Origin: Glycomyces paridis
GTDB taxonomy: Bacteria > Actinomycetota > Actinomycetes > Mycobacteriales > Micromonosporaceae
Length of the DNA: 64,000 nt
Direction of reading: 5' to 3'
NCBI RefSeq assembly: GCF_004912155.1
Contig: NZ_STGX01000006.1
Location: 111,509-175,508 of the forward strand
Shown here: positions 32,687-41,209 of the stretch, in pieces
Layout: each line of letters starts with the position of its first letter
Numbering within the stretch: the first letter of the stretch is position 1
The notes under the pieces: model-generated
Seen by the model: only the letters and a program-made list of their open reading frames with translations
Told to the model about the DNA's origin: nothing
Databases searched by the model: none
Made by a program: the position numbers and the translations under genes

Positions 32687-32734
32687 GATCGGATGCTCGC
32701 TTTCTATAGGCGGCTCGGACTGGAGACGGCTCGG

Positions 32735-33022
32735 TTACAGGTTGCGTTGCAGCGCTTCGGTGAACGCCCGGATTCGGGCCTCGTCGCGGCGGTAGTAGAC
32801 CCACTGGCCCCTCCTGGTGGCCTGGAGGAACCCCGCCCGCTGGAGGATCGCGAGATGCGCCGAGACGGTGGACGCGGAGGCGCCCGCCTTGTGCTGGATC
32901 AGGCCCGCGCAGACGCCGGGGCCGGCGCCGTCGTCGCACGGGAAGTTCGCGGCAGGGTCCTTGAGCCAGTCGAGGATTCGCAGCCGCGTCCCGTTCGACA
33001 GGGCCTTGCATTCGTCGAGCAC
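32735..33022 (-). CDS. ArsR/SmtB-family regulator
   Basis: Winged-helix regulator of 95 residues (CKALSNGTRLRILDWLKDP ... GASASTVSAHLAILQRAGFLQATRRGQWVYYRR). Three cysteines (Cys5, and CDDGAGPGVC before the recognition region) could sense oxidants or metals. Relatives beside LLM genes often respond to reactive species; this is inference. GTG start with GAAGGA upstream. First gene of a two-gene unit with the LLM oxidoreductase, with an operator-like palindrome just upstream. Confidence 0.85.
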   Translation of the reverse strand: MLDECKALSNGTRLRILDWLKDPAANFPCDDGAGPGVCAGLIQHKAGASASTVSAHLAILQRAGFLQATRRGQWVYYRRDEARIRAFTEALQRNL

Positions 33023-33039
33023 TCGCGCCGTCCTTCGGT

Positions 33040-33059
33040 ATTTCGCTGAATCCCGAAAT
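33040..33059 (-). promoter_or_regulatory. Operator-like inverted repeat ATTTCG-N8-CGAAAT
   Basis: Perfect 6-bp arms, 18-37 nt upstream of the ArsR-type start codon, in an AT-richer patch. Probable autoregulatory site. Confidence 0.5.
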
Positions 33060-33119
33060 TACCCCGGAAGCGACACGGCGGCACCATGAGCCTCGTCACC
33101 GGAGGGTCGGTCGTGAGGG

Positions 33120-34313
33120 TCAGTCGGCGAGGGTGCGCCGCAGAATCCGGAAGACGAGGCTCCAGTGCAGATCGCGGCCCGAGAAACCGACCGGGTCGAG
33201 GGCCTTCAGCTCGTCTTCGAGGAGCGCGGCCCGCTCGGGGCGGGTCTCCTCCCCCTCGTCCTGCGCCGCGAAGCGCGCGAAGCGGCGCAGGAACCGGTGG
33301 AAGAGCGCGAGCGAGGCGTTCACCGGCTCCAGCGAGCCCGTCGCGGCGTCGTGGCGGTGGACGGCGCCAGTGCCGGGGTCGAGCACGAACAGGTGCGGTT
33401 CGAGGCCGGGCGGCCTGCCGAGGACCGGATACGCGGCGGCGCCCGCGGTGACCGGCGCGAACGGTTCGCGCTCGCCGTCGAGGTACGCGGTGAAGGCGAT
33501 CGAGAGGTCCACCGGGAGCAGGCCCGAACCGGGCCATGCCGCGGCGGGCGCCGCGAAGTCGTTGCGCCACTGGGCCAACGGCATCGCGACGGTGTTGTCC
33601 GCGTCGCCCCACGGCGCGTCCTCCTCGAACGGCGCCGACCGGCGCAGCAGCGGGAGGGCGGCCTCCTCGGGCTCCCACTCGTGGTAGGCGTCGATGCGGT
33701 GGAGCAGCTCGGCGCGGCGGCTGCGGGGTACGGCCTGGCCGCCGAAGCGGTCCGCTCGCAGTTCGCGCAGGTAGAGGTACCAGGGGTCGCAGTAGACGCC
33801 TGGGAATTCGAGGTCGTCCAGGTCTACGACGGCCATCTGCTCGACCCAGTTCTGGTAGTACAGGAGCCGGTAGTCCGACCCCAGGACGACCTGGTCCACA
33901 AAGGCGTCGATCGAGTCCTTGACGAGGACCAGCGTGTTCGGGAAGCCCCAGTCCCAGGCGTCGGAGTCGTACAGGGCGGTCTCCCCGGTGCGGGAGTGGA
34001 CGAGGATCGCGGTGGTGGTGGCCATTTCGGACTCGCCGATGCAGATCCAGGACTGGTCGGTCGGGTATCCGGTCTCGAACTCGTCGAGGACGAGTTCGTA
34101 GCGCTCGGCGGCGGTGCGGAACCGCAGCACGCCCATAGTGCGCCCGGCGAGCGCGTCGAGGAGGCGGTCCGCGGGCGCGCGGGACTCGTCCTCAAGCGCC
34201 TCGCGCAGGCCCTGCGGGTCCCAGCGCTCGTAGACGCTGGCGGGGAGGGCGATGTCGTCGCGGGAGAGGAGGTGGTCGAACTTGGCGCGGATGCGCGTGA
34301 AGTCGGGGTTCAT
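33120..34313 (-). CDS. Large SUKH-like protein (possible immunity-type)
   Basis: Soluble acidic protein of 397 residues with two alpha/beta parts. The C-terminal part (LEPHLFVLDPGTGAVHRHDAATGSLEPVNASLALFHRFLRRFARF) resembles the SUKH-4 pattern in which a valued strand and a vNsSl-F-xxFL helix close the fold; the N-terminal part (ERYELVLDEF ... ILVHSRTGETALYDSDAWDW ... SIDAFVDQVV) has a similar layout, suggesting an internal duplication. SUKH proteins often give immunity to nuclease toxins, but no toxin gene is adjacent. Stop-start order with the SDR gene is coupled by ATGA at 34310. Confidence 0.5.
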   Translation of the reverse strand: MNPDFTRIRAKFDHLLSRDDIALPASVYERWDPQGLREALEDESRAPADRLLDALAGRTMGVLRFRTAAERYELVLDEFETGYPTDQSWICIGESEMATTTAILVHSRTGETALYDSDAWDWGFPNTLVLVKDSIDAFVDQVVLGSDYRLLYYQNWVEQMAVVDLDDLEFPGVYCDPWYLYLRELRADRFGGQAVPRSRRAELLHRIDAYHEWEPEEAALPLLRRSAPFEEDAPWGDADNTVAMPLAQWRNDFAAPAAAWPGSGLLPVDLSIAFTAYLDGEREPFAPVTAGAAAYPVLGRPPGLEPHLFVLDPGTGAVHRHDAATGSLEPVNASLALFHRFLRRFARFAAQDEGEETRPERAALLEDELKALDPVGFSGRDLHWSLVFRILRRTLAD

Positions 34314-35239
34314 CGAGCGTCAATGCGGAAGGGGACGCCGGTGAGCTCCTCGGAGACCGTCCACAGTCGCTTCGCGGTCTCGGGGTCGGTGGCGGCCGGG
34401 GAGAACGGGACGAGGACCGGGTGGCCCTGGCGCTCGTTCCTGCCGTCGGGGCCGTAGTACTGGCCGCCTTCGGCTTCGGGGTCGGTGGCGGCGCGCAGTT
34501 GCGGGAGCGCGCCGGTGTCGGCGTCCTGGGAGATGAGGATCATGATCGGGCCGCCGATGACGCTGAGGAACCGGTTGAAGCCGTTGGCGACCAGGCGGGT
34601 GTGGGTGAAGCCGGGGTGCGCGACGACGCAGGCCGCGGGGCTCCCGGCCTCGCGCAGGCGGCGGTCGAGTTCGAGGCCGAACAGGGCGTTGGCGAGCTTG
34701 GACTGGGCGTAGAAGCCGTACGGGCTGTAGCGCTTCGCGCCGGTGAGGTCGTCGAAGCGGATGCGGCCGTTGCGGTGCGCGAGCGAGGAGACGATGACGA
34801 CGCGCGGTTCGGTTCCGGCCTCGACCAGGTCCATGAGGCGCGCGGTGAGCGCGAAGTGCCCGAGGTGGTTGGTCGCGAACTGGCGCTCGTGGCCCTGCGG
34901 GCTGAGTGAGCGCGGCGGGGCCATGACGCCCGCGTTGTTGACGAGGAGGTCGATCGATTCGAGGTCGGCGCGCAGGCCCTCGGCGAACGACTCGACCGAG
35001 TCGAGGTCGGCGAGGTCGAGTTCGCGCGCTTCGACGTTCGATTCGGGGAAGCGGGCCCGGATCGTCTCGACGGCGCTGCGGCCCTTGGCCTCGGAGCGCA
35101 CGGTGAGGATGACGCGGGCGCCCGCGCCCGCCAACTGGAGCGCGGTCGCGAGGCCGAGGCCGCTGTTGGCGCCGGTGACGACGGCGGTGCGCCCGGTCTG
35201 GTCGGGGATGTCGGCGGCGGTCCAGCGGCTGGCGTTCAT
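34310..35239 (-). CDS. Short-chain dehydrogenase/reductase (retinol-dehydrogenase-like)
   Basis: NAD(P)-dependent SDR of 309 residues. Cofactor motif TGANSGLGLATAL (about 20-32), NNAG (about 97-100), catalytic Ser in VIVSSLAHRNG and YxxSK in YGFYAQSKLAN. The layout is that of the WWOX/retinol-dehydrogenase-like SDRs frequent in actinomycetes. ATG 35239 has GGGAG 9 nt upstream and is preferred over the in-frame ATG at 35257. The stop overlaps the start of the SUKH-like gene, an unexpected partner. Confidence 0.88.
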   Translation of the reverse strand: MNASRWTAADIPDQTGRTAVVTGANSGLGLATALQLAGAGARVILTVRSEAKGRSAVETIRARFPESNVEARELDLADLDSVESFAEGLRADLESIDLLVNNAGVMAPPRSLSPQGHERQFATNHLGHFALTARLMDLVEAGTEPRVVIVSSLAHRNGRIRFDDLTGAKRYSPYGFYAQSKLANALFGLELDRRLREAGSPAACVVAHPGFTHTRLVANGFNRFLSVIGGPIMILISQDADTGALPQLRAATDPEAEGGQYYGPDGRNERQGHPVLVPFSPAATDPETAKRLWTVSEELTGVPFRIDAR

Positions 35240-35537
35240 GATGCGTCTCCCGGTCATGGGCTCAGGGGGCGGTCCCGAGGGGCCCGGAACTCCGGTTCAC
35301 TGTAGGGCTTCGGGAGCGCGGCGATGCGGGCACGCAGGTTCCGGGCCGGGGGCGGCAACTCACGCGCCGGTGACGACCCGACCGGCAACGCGTTGAACCG
35401 GAACCGCGACCTGCTGCGGCTCCGGCGAAGGCCCCGTCGCGGGTGCCGCGTGACCCGGCGGAGGCGCGGGCGGGACCGGCGTTCGCCGAGCGAGCCGAGG
35501 CCAGGGCAACTCGCTCCAGCCCGACCGCTCCGGCGGA

Positions 35538-35612
35538 TCAGCGCTCACGGGCGGGGCGGAGTCGGCGCGTGCGGCTCGATCGGTTCGAGGCGGGTCAGCG
35601 CGGGCAGGGCGG
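35538..35612. repeat. Possible duplicated 3' end of the gene at 35595
   Basis: TCAGCGCGGGCAGGGCGG, the stop codon and last codons of the gene at 35595, recurs as TCAGCGCTCACGGGCGGGGCGG at 35538, 57 nt beyond the stop. The rest of the 355-nt gap 35240-35594 is GC-rich with no gene. Confidence 0.4.
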
Positions 35613-36305
35613 TTCGCCCTCGCACCAGGCCAGCCAGACCTTGCGGGAGTTCGGGAGGGCAGGGTGGTCGAGCAGGTGGAGCACGTACCCGGCGTGGAGC
35701 CTGGCCCAAGGGCTGTCGGAGTCGGCCGCGTCGGCGAGGCGCTTGCGCAGGTCCGGGCCGTCCACGGCCCGCGCGACGCGCACGTACTCGCGGTCCTTGC
35801 AGCGGTAGGCGCGGCGCACGGCCGCGTCGGTGAACTCGACGAGCTTGGCGCGCACCGGTTCGGCGTGGCCGGGGACGGCAAGGTCGCGGAGGAGGCGCTC
35901 CTTCGTGCCCCATGCCTTCGCGTGCCGCGTCCATTCGGCCGGGTAGGCGAGTTCCCACTCCAGGAAGAGCAGGGCGTACGGCAGGCCCGCCCAGTCCTTG
36001 ATGGCGGCCTCGCGCCTCGGGCGGTTCCACATCGCGCCGGGCAGGGTGTACCGCTGCGTGTCGCGGTAGGCCCGCCACACCGCGAGGTAGGCGGGCCTCG
36101 CCTCCTCCCACTGGGGTTCGGTGAGGTCGTAGGAGGCGCGCAGGGCCTCGTTCCCGCGTTCGAGTGCGCGGTGCGTCGTCTCCTGGGTCCGCTCCAGGTG
36201 CTCGATGGCCGCGGCGCGCACGCCCGGGTCCTCGTCGATCAGGCCGAAGGCCCAGCCCAGTCGCGCTTCCCAGTCCTCGGCGCCCTCGCCCGTCTCGTTC
36301 CCCAT
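35595..36305 (-). CDS. Unknown helical protein of 236 residues
   Basis: Highly charged, mostly helical soluble protein, not recognised. The first half has the pattern GWAFGLIDEDPGVRAAAIEHLERTQETTHRALERG, suggestive of HEAT-like helical repeats; the middle carries a Trp-rich segment WNRPRREAAIKDWAGLPYALLFLEWELAYPAEW. Cys occurs in YRCKDRE and at the C-terminal WCEGEPPCPR. No partner gene is evident in the surroundings. Confidence 0.6.
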   Translation of the reverse strand: MGNETGEGAEDWEARLGWAFGLIDEDPGVRAAAIEHLERTQETTHRALERGNEALRASYDLTEPQWEEARPAYLAVWRAYRDTQRYTLPGAMWNRPRREAAIKDWAGLPYALLFLEWELAYPAEWTRHAKAWGTKERLLRDLAVPGHAEPVRAKLVEFTDAAVRRAYRCKDREYVRVARAVDGPDLRKRLADAADSDSPWARLHAGYVLHLLDHPALPNSRKVWLAWCEGEPPCPR

Positions 36306-36348
36306 ATCGGCGATCCTCCCCTGTGGCGCCCGGAAAGGGAAGGGCCTT

Positions 36349-37509
36349 TTAGAGCGAGGCGAGGAAGTCGGTGAGGGCGGCGCCGTAGGCGGCCGGGTCC
36401 TCGTTCCAGGACGCGGTGTGGCCCGAGGCGGTGGTGACCACCGTGGCCTGGCCTTCGGGCAGCCGCTCGGCGAAGTCGAGGGTGGCGGTGTGGTCGACGG
36501 TCTCGTCGGCGGTGTCCACGAACAGGAGCATCGGCATGTCGAACTCGTCCACGAAGTTGCGCTGGTCGAGGTCGTCGAGGTCGATGTCCGCGCGCCACTC
36601 CACGATGCGCTTGGCGGCCCAGGTGATCGGGTCGATGACGTCGCGGTCGGCGGCCTGCATGTCGAGGGTCGAGTTCCAGTCCATGACCGGGGAGTCGAGC
36701 ACGACGGCCTTGACGACGCCGGTGTCCGCGAGCTTGCGCGCGGCGGTGGAGACGATGGCGCCGCCCATCGACCAGCCGTGGAGGACCACGTCCTCGGCGC
36801 CGTTGTCGAGGGCGTACTCGACGGCGTCCACGACGTCGTCGCTCTCGTACTCGCCGAGCGAGTGCAGGCCGTCCGGGGCGGCGGGCGCGCCCTCGTCGTT
36901 GCGGTGGGTGACGGCCAGGACGGGGTAGCCGAGGGCGGCGTAGACCTCGACGCCGCGGAGGGTCTCGGCCGGGGAGGCGTTGCGGCCGTGGACGGTGACG
37001 ACCCAGGTGGTGCCCTCGCCGGCCAACTGCCAGGCCGGGGCGTCGCCGAGCTCGGTCGGGATCGCGACCTCCTCGTAGGCGAGGCCGAGGGCGGTCTGCG
37101 GGTCGTCGCGGTAGGTCCAGGTGTCGATGCGCGCGGGGGTGTCGACGGCGAGGTCGCCGTACAGGACCCGGTCGAGGGCGCGGGTCACGGTGTCCTCGTC
37201 GGAGGCGAGCACCTCGCCGATGACGGCCTGGCCGTCCTCCCAGGCGAGGCCCCAGGTGCCGGGCTTCTCGGTGGCCTCGCCGCGGGGCAGGGTCACCGAG
37301 TCGGCGTCGACGGCGAGGACGGTGAGGCCGTACTCGCTCGGGCCGTGGTCGACGTTGATGACCTCGCCGGAGAAGTACCACCCGGCGCCGCCGAGCGCGG
37401 CGAGGGCGAGCACGAGGACCGCCCCGAGGCTGATGAGGAGCGCGCGCAGGCCGCGGCGGCGGCGTTTGGAGGCGGGGGCGTCGGTGGCGGTGTCGGCGTT
37501 GACGGTCAC
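36349..37509 (-). CDS. Membrane-anchored alpha/beta hydrolase
   Basis: Hydrolase of 386 residues with a single N-terminal membrane helix (about 22-45, after a basic RRRRGLR) that places the enzyme outside the cytoplasm. A beta-rich region (50-150) precedes the hydrolase fold with the nucleophile elbow GWSMGG, the acid in LLFVDTADETVD and His in ASGHTASW. It fits prolyl-oligopeptidase-like/BAAT-type hydrolases; substrate unknown. GTG 37509 has GAGGA 8 nt upstream and is preferred over the longer start at 37551. Confidence 0.8.
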   Translation of the reverse strand: MTVNADTATDAPASKRRRRGLRALLISLGAVLVLALAALGGAGWYFSGEVINVDHGPSEYGLTVLAVDADSVTLPRGEATEKPGTWGLAWEDGQAVIGEVLASDEDTVTRALDRVLYGDLAVDTPARIDTWTYRDDPQTALGLAYEEVAIPTELGDAPAWQLAGEGTTWVVTVHGRNASPAETLRGVEVYAALGYPVLAVTHRNDEGAPAAPDGLHSLGEYESDDVVDAVEYALDNGAEDVVLHGWSMGGAIVSTAARKLADTGVVKAVVLDSPVMDWNSTLDMQAADRDVIDPITWAAKRIVEWRADIDLDDLDQRNFVDEFDMPMLLFVDTADETVDHTATLDFAERLPEGQATVVTTASGHTASWNEDPAAYGAALTDFLASL

Positions 37510-37696
37510 GGCGGGTCCTCGGAGGTAGGGATCGGCAGGGGCGGGTGGCACGATCCTAATGCGGGTCGGCGCGCCGTCCTTCCGCGGTCACGCGTGGGGC
37601 GGGAGGCCGTCAGGGTGTCGCCAGGGTGCGCGGCGGCACTCGGCCACGGGTGGGACGGGTTCCGCCCATGCGTCGTTCGGGGCCAATCCGATGGTT

Positions 37697-37708
37697 TGCA
37701 TCGTTGTA
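37697..37708 (+). promoter_or_regulatory. Degenerate LacI-type operator before lacI-family gene
   Basis: TGCATCGTTGTA matches the TACAACGTTGTA operators at 40987 and 41131 at 10 of 12 positions and lies 27 nt before the regulator's start codon, consistent with weaker autoregulation. Confidence 0.5.
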
Positions 37709-37734
37709 AGATCGTCACGAACCTAGGAGGTGCC

Positions 37735-38748
37735 ATGGCGGCGACCCTGCACGACGTCGCGAACCTCGCGGGCGTGTCCTTCAAGACGGTCTCGAACGTC
37801 GTCAACGGCCATCCCCATGTGCGCCCCTCCACGCGCGAGCGGGTCGAGCGGGCGATCGCCGAGCTGGGCTACAAGCCCAACCTCAGCGCGCGGAGCCTGC
37901 GCTCGGGGCGGACCGGCGCGATCGCCCTCGCCGTCCCCGAACTCAATCTGAGCTACTTCGCCGAGCTCGCCAGCTTCGTCATCGCCGCCGCCGAGCAGGC
38001 CGGCCTGGTGACCCTCGTGGAGCAGACCGGCGGCGACCGCGACCGCGAGCTGGCGCTCCTCAAGAGCCCGCGGTTGCGCATGACGGACGGGCTCATCCTC
38101 AGCCCGCTGGGCATGGGCCAGGAGGACGCCGACGCCCTCGACGTCGCCTTCCCGCTGGTGCTCCTGGGCGAGCGGACCTTCGACTGGCCGAACGACCACG
38201 TCACCATGAGCAACCTGAACGCCGCGCACGCGGCCACGGAGTACCTCATCGCGTCCGGGCGGCGGCGCATCGCCGTGATCGGCGAGAACGAGGACGAGGT
38301 GATGGGCTCGGCCCGGCTGCGCCTGCGCGGGTACCGCGAGGCGCTCGAAGCGCACGGCATCCCCTACGACGAGCGGCTGGTGGCGCGGGCGACCCTGTGG
38401 CACCGCGCCGACGGGGCGCGCGCGATGCACGACCTGCTCGACCGCGGGGCCGACTTCGACGCGGTCTTCGGGTTCAACGACACGCTCGCGTTGGGAGCGA
38501 TGCGCGTGCTCCAGGAGGCGGGGCTGCGCGTCCCCGAGGACGTGGCGGTGCTCGGCTTCGACGACCTCGACGAGGCCGCGTACGCGATCCCGTCGCTGAC
38601 CACGGTCGACCCGGGCCGCGAGTGGATCGCGCGCACGGCCGTCGAGACGCTCCTCGAACGCATCGGCCGCAAGGGCAAGGACCTCGCGCCGCGCACGAAG
38701 CTCGCCGACTTCACGATCATCGAACGGGAGTCGGCGCCGAAGGACTGA
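37735..38748 (+). CDS. LacI-family transcriptional repressor of the glycan locus
   Basis: Repressor of 337 residues: LacI helix-turn-helix (TLHDVANLAGVSFKTVSNVVNGHPHVRPSTRERVERAIAELGY, with hinge LSARSLRSGRTGAIAL), then a periplasmic-binding-protein-like effector domain ending in DFTIIERES. ATG 37735 is preceded by AGGAGG. Three similar operators (37697, 40987, 41131) mark its probable targets: itself, the secreted GH93-like enzyme and the transporter operon. The inducer is probably an oligosaccharide made by the secreted enzyme. Confidence 0.92.
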   Translation: MAATLHDVANLAGVSFKTVSNVVNGHPHVRPSTRERVERAIAELGYKPNLSARSLRSGRTGAIALAVPELNLSYFAELASFVIAAAEQAGLVTLVEQTGGDRDRELALLKSPRLRMTDGLILSPLGMGQEDADALDVAFPLVLLGERTFDWPNDHVTMSNLNAAHAATEYLIASGRRRIAVIGENEDEVMGSARLRLRGYREALEAHGIPYDERLVARATLWHRADGARAMHDLLDRGADFDAVFGFNDTLALGAMRVLQEAGLRVPEDVAVLGFDDLDEAAYAIPSLTTVDPGREWIARTAVETLLERIGRKGKDLAPRTKLADFTIIERESAPKD

Positions 38749-38756
38749 CGGCGGAA

Positions 38757-38776
38757 GGGCGGGCCGAAGCCCGCCC
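38757..38776. terminator. Bidirectional terminator after lacI
   Basis: GGGCGGGC and GCCCGCCC pair around a CGAA loop, followed by CTCTT, between convergent genes. Confidence 0.75.
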
Positions 38777-38793
38777 CTCTTGAAGTCAGCCGG

Positions 38794-40893
38794 TCACTGG
38801 GCGCCCTCCTTCACCAGGCGCCACTGCTGGCAGGCGAAGCCGTTAGCGGACCACTGCTGCGCGACGGCGCCGTCCGCGGTCGAACAGCCGTCGATCTCCA
38901 GGGCCTTGCCGCTGTTGGCGTTCGTGAAGGTCCACCAGCCGCCGCTGACGGCGGCGTTCCAGGACTGGGTCGCGTGCCCGGTCGAACCCCACTGCACCGT
39001 GTCCACGCCGTCGGCCGTCTGCGCCGAGGGGATCTCCAGGAGCTTCCCGCTGTTGACGTTGACGAGGCGGACGGTGCTGCCCGAGACGGTGTCGACGGCC
39101 CACCGCTGGGTCGCGTGGCCGGTGTCGCCCCACTGCCCCGCCGGGGCGCCGTCCGTGGCCAGGGCGCTGAAGACCTCGAGGAGCTTGCCGCTGTTGCGGT
39201 TGACGATCTGGAACTGGGGGTCCAGCGCCGCCGAGGAGTACAGGTGCAGCACGTCGAGCTCGGCGAAGTTCGTGCCCTTGGCGAACCGGATCGTGTTCGT
39301 CCCCGCGTTGAGCGAGACGCTCTTCTGCGCCCACCCGTAGCGGCCCCAGTCGACCGTCGCCGGATAGCTGATCGAGGAGGACGAACCGCCGTTGACGCTG
39401 ACGTTGTGCGTCGCGGCGGACCCGAACCCGTTGTCGTAGCGGACGTTCAACGTGTAGGTCCCGGCGGTCGGCACCCGCACGGTGAACTCGACGTAGCTGC
39501 CGGCGTTGTTGATGTTGCCGATCTTCGAGCCGTTCGAGGCCTGGACGTGCGAGACCGTCGAGACGTCGCTCAGCGTCGCCAGCTCGGCCTCGTACTGCTG
39601 GGCGTCGAGCGGGATCGAGCCGACGCGGATGTCGTTGAGGTCGGTCGCGGTGTTCTCGACGTTCACCGCCTGGTAGAGCGTGCGCCCGTCGACGCTCACG
39701 TCGATGCCCTGCGCGAAGCCGCTGAAGTTGCCGCCCTGCGTGTCGGTCGCGTCGTAGGTGACCGCCATCGGCAGGCGCTCCCAGGGCCCTTCGCCGAGGT
39801 TGTAGTTGACGTAGAAGTTCTGGCCGCCGTCGATGTTCCCCGAGGCGTCGAGCGACCACTTCGAGGCGACCACGACCATGCCGTTCGGGCCGCCCGAGGG
39901 CACCCACTTGACGTACGGGGAGGAGCCGATGCCGCGCCCGTCGGCGAGCTCGACCGGCGTGCCGATGCTGTTCTCGTTCCCCCAGTCGAGTCCGTCGTCC
40001 GAGGTCTTGAAGTAGACCGGGGCGGTGTTCTGGGACTGGCTGGGCCGGTTGACGACCTCGAAGGTCGCCAGGTAGCGCCCGTTCGGGAGCTTCGTCACGG
40101 TGATCATGCCGGGCCGGTCGCTCTGGTTGGTCGGCGCCGAGACGTTGACGAGCGGGCCCCAGGTCTGGCCGCCGTCGGTGGAGCGGCGGTAGGAGACCGC
40201 CTGGAGGACGTCGTCGCCCTTCTGGCGCTCGTCGGAGTAGTAGGCGACGAGGCCGCCGTCCCCGTCGATCGCGAACGAGGGCTCCCAGACGGTCGTGGTC
40301 GTGGAGCTCGGGGAGGGGTCGTAGACGGCCGGGCCGCCGGTGTCGACGGTGCTGAGGAAGCTCCAGGTCGAGCCCTGGTCGGTGGACTTGTAGACGACGA
40401 GGCGGCTGGACGAGCGATTCTCGGGCATGATCATGCCGCCCAGGAGGATCGTGCCCGCCGCGAGGCCGCCGGTGGACTCGGTGACCTCGTAGAGGAAGGG
40501 CTGCGCGGTCCGCGTGAGGGAGGGGAAGGTCGCGCTGGGGACGACGTCGGTGACGTGGGTCCAGCTCGTCCCGTTGTTCGTCGATCGGTAGACGGGGTAG
40601 ACCTGGACGCCGTTCTTGAGCACGAGCTGGTCGTAGGTGACCAGCTGGGTGCCGTTGGCGCCGCCGTTGTGCTTGAGCACGGCGATCTTGGCGTAGGTGG
40701 TGCCGGCGGGGGCGCCGCCTTCGGGGTTGAAGGAGCTGCCGGCGGCCGGGGCGTAGACCAGCGCGCCGTTGCCGGTGGTCACCGCGGCGGCGGGGACCGC
40801 GCCCGCGAGGGCGACGAGGAGGGCCGCGGCGGCGGCCGCGATCGCGTAGGTGAGGCCGCGTCGCCGCGGCGCCGTTGTCGTGGCTCGATGCAT
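38794..40893 (-). CDS. Secreted GH93-like exo-arabinanase with CBM35/6 and ricin-type lectin domains
   Basis: Exported protein of 699 residues. Signal peptide to about residue 37; a BNR/sialidase-type propeller (about 40-420) with Asp-box motifs STNNGTSW, STDQGSTW, STDGGQTW and TSDDGLDW. The order VYPVYRST ... QPFLYEVTESTGG ... TVWEPSF ... YYSDERQ is that of GH93 exo-alpha-1,5-L-arabinanases rather than true sialidases. A CBM35/6-type sandwich (YEAELATLS to LDVLHLYS) and a C-terminal beta-trefoil with repeated SGKLLEV/SGKALEI-HATQRW units follow. Divergent from the transporter operon; promoter and operator at 40987-41043. Confidence 0.8.
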   Translation of the reverse strand: MHRATTTAPRRRGLTYAIAAAAAALLVALAGAVPAAAVTTGNGALVYAPAAGSSFNPEGGAPAGTTYAKIAVLKHNGGANGTQLVTYDQLVLKNGVQVYPVYRSTNNGTSWTHVTDVVPSATFPSLTRTAQPFLYEVTESTGGLAAGTILLGGMIMPENRSSSRLVVYKSTDQGSTWSFLSTVDTGGPAVYDPSPSSTTTTVWEPSFAIDGDGGLVAYYSDERQKGDDVLQAVSYRRSTDGGQTWGPLVNVSAPTNQSDRPGMITVTKLPNGRYLATFEVVNRPSQSQNTAPVYFKTSDDGLDWGNENSIGTPVELADGRGIGSSPYVKWVPSGGPNGMVVVASKWSLDASGNIDGGQNFYVNYNLGEGPWERLPMAVTYDATDTQGGNFSGFAQGIDVSVDGRTLYQAVNVENTATDLNDIRVGSIPLDAQQYEAELATLSDVSTVSHVQASNGSKIGNINNAGSYVEFTVRVPTAGTYTLNVRYDNGFGSAATHNVSVNGGSSSSISYPATVDWGRYGWAQKSVSLNAGTNTIRFAKGTNFAELDVLHLYSSAALDPQFQIVNRNSGKLLEVFSALATDGAPAGQWGDTGHATQRWAVDTVSGSTVRLVNVNSGKLLEIPSAQTADGVDTVQWGSTGHATQSWNAAVSGGWWTFTNANSGKALEIDGCSTADGAVAQQWSANGFACQQWRLVKEGAQ

Positions 40894-40986
40894 GGGGGTT
40901 CGCTTTCGTCTCGGTCGGTTGGCGTCGTCGGAGGGGAGTCGGGCCTGGTGGGCCCGGGTGTCGCCGGGTTGCCGCACCTCCTTTTT

Positions 40987-41043
40987 TACAACGTTGTATG
41001 TTAGGTGGAGCACATCGTAAGTCGATCTCCTCGTGAACGTCAA
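40987..41043 (-). promoter_or_regulatory. Promoter and LacI operator of the secreted glycosidase gene
   Basis: Minus strand: TTGACG (41038-41043), 18-nt spacer, TACGAT (41014-41019), then the perfect 12-bp palindrome TACAACGTTGTA at 40987-40998, starting about 15 nt after the -10, just past the transcription start. A bound LacI protein would block transcription. Confidence 0.75.
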
Positions 41044-41092
41044 GCGCATGGTCACGAATCGGAGAAGAACCGCGGACACGCGCCGCCCGGCC

Positions 41093-41142
41093 TTGACACC
41101 GGCGGGGACGCGACCGTAGGTTGCAGAAATTACAACGTTGTA
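41093..41142 (+). promoter_or_regulatory. Promoter and LacI operator of the sugar-transport operon
   Basis: Plus strand: TTGACA (41093-41098), 18-nt spacer, TAGGTT (41117-41122), then TACAACGTTGTA at 41131-41142, in the mirror-image layout of the divergent promoter. The 316-nt divergent gap holds nothing else. Confidence 0.78.
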
Positions 41143-41209
41143 CATCGCGACTCCGGTGGCAGCGTGAACCAGGCGCAGACAGCGCAGTCTCGCATCGAGA
41201 GGGAAAGAA

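Noticed and set aside
38794..40893. True sialidase assignment for the secreted propeller
   Set aside because: The order of segments around the Asp boxes follows GH93 and I do not see the sialidase FRIP motif or arginine triad; kept as GH93-like with moderate confidence.
40987..41142. Riboswitch in the divergent gap
   Set aside because: The conserved features are short palindromes placed at promoters, and no structured leader is long enough for a known riboswitch class.
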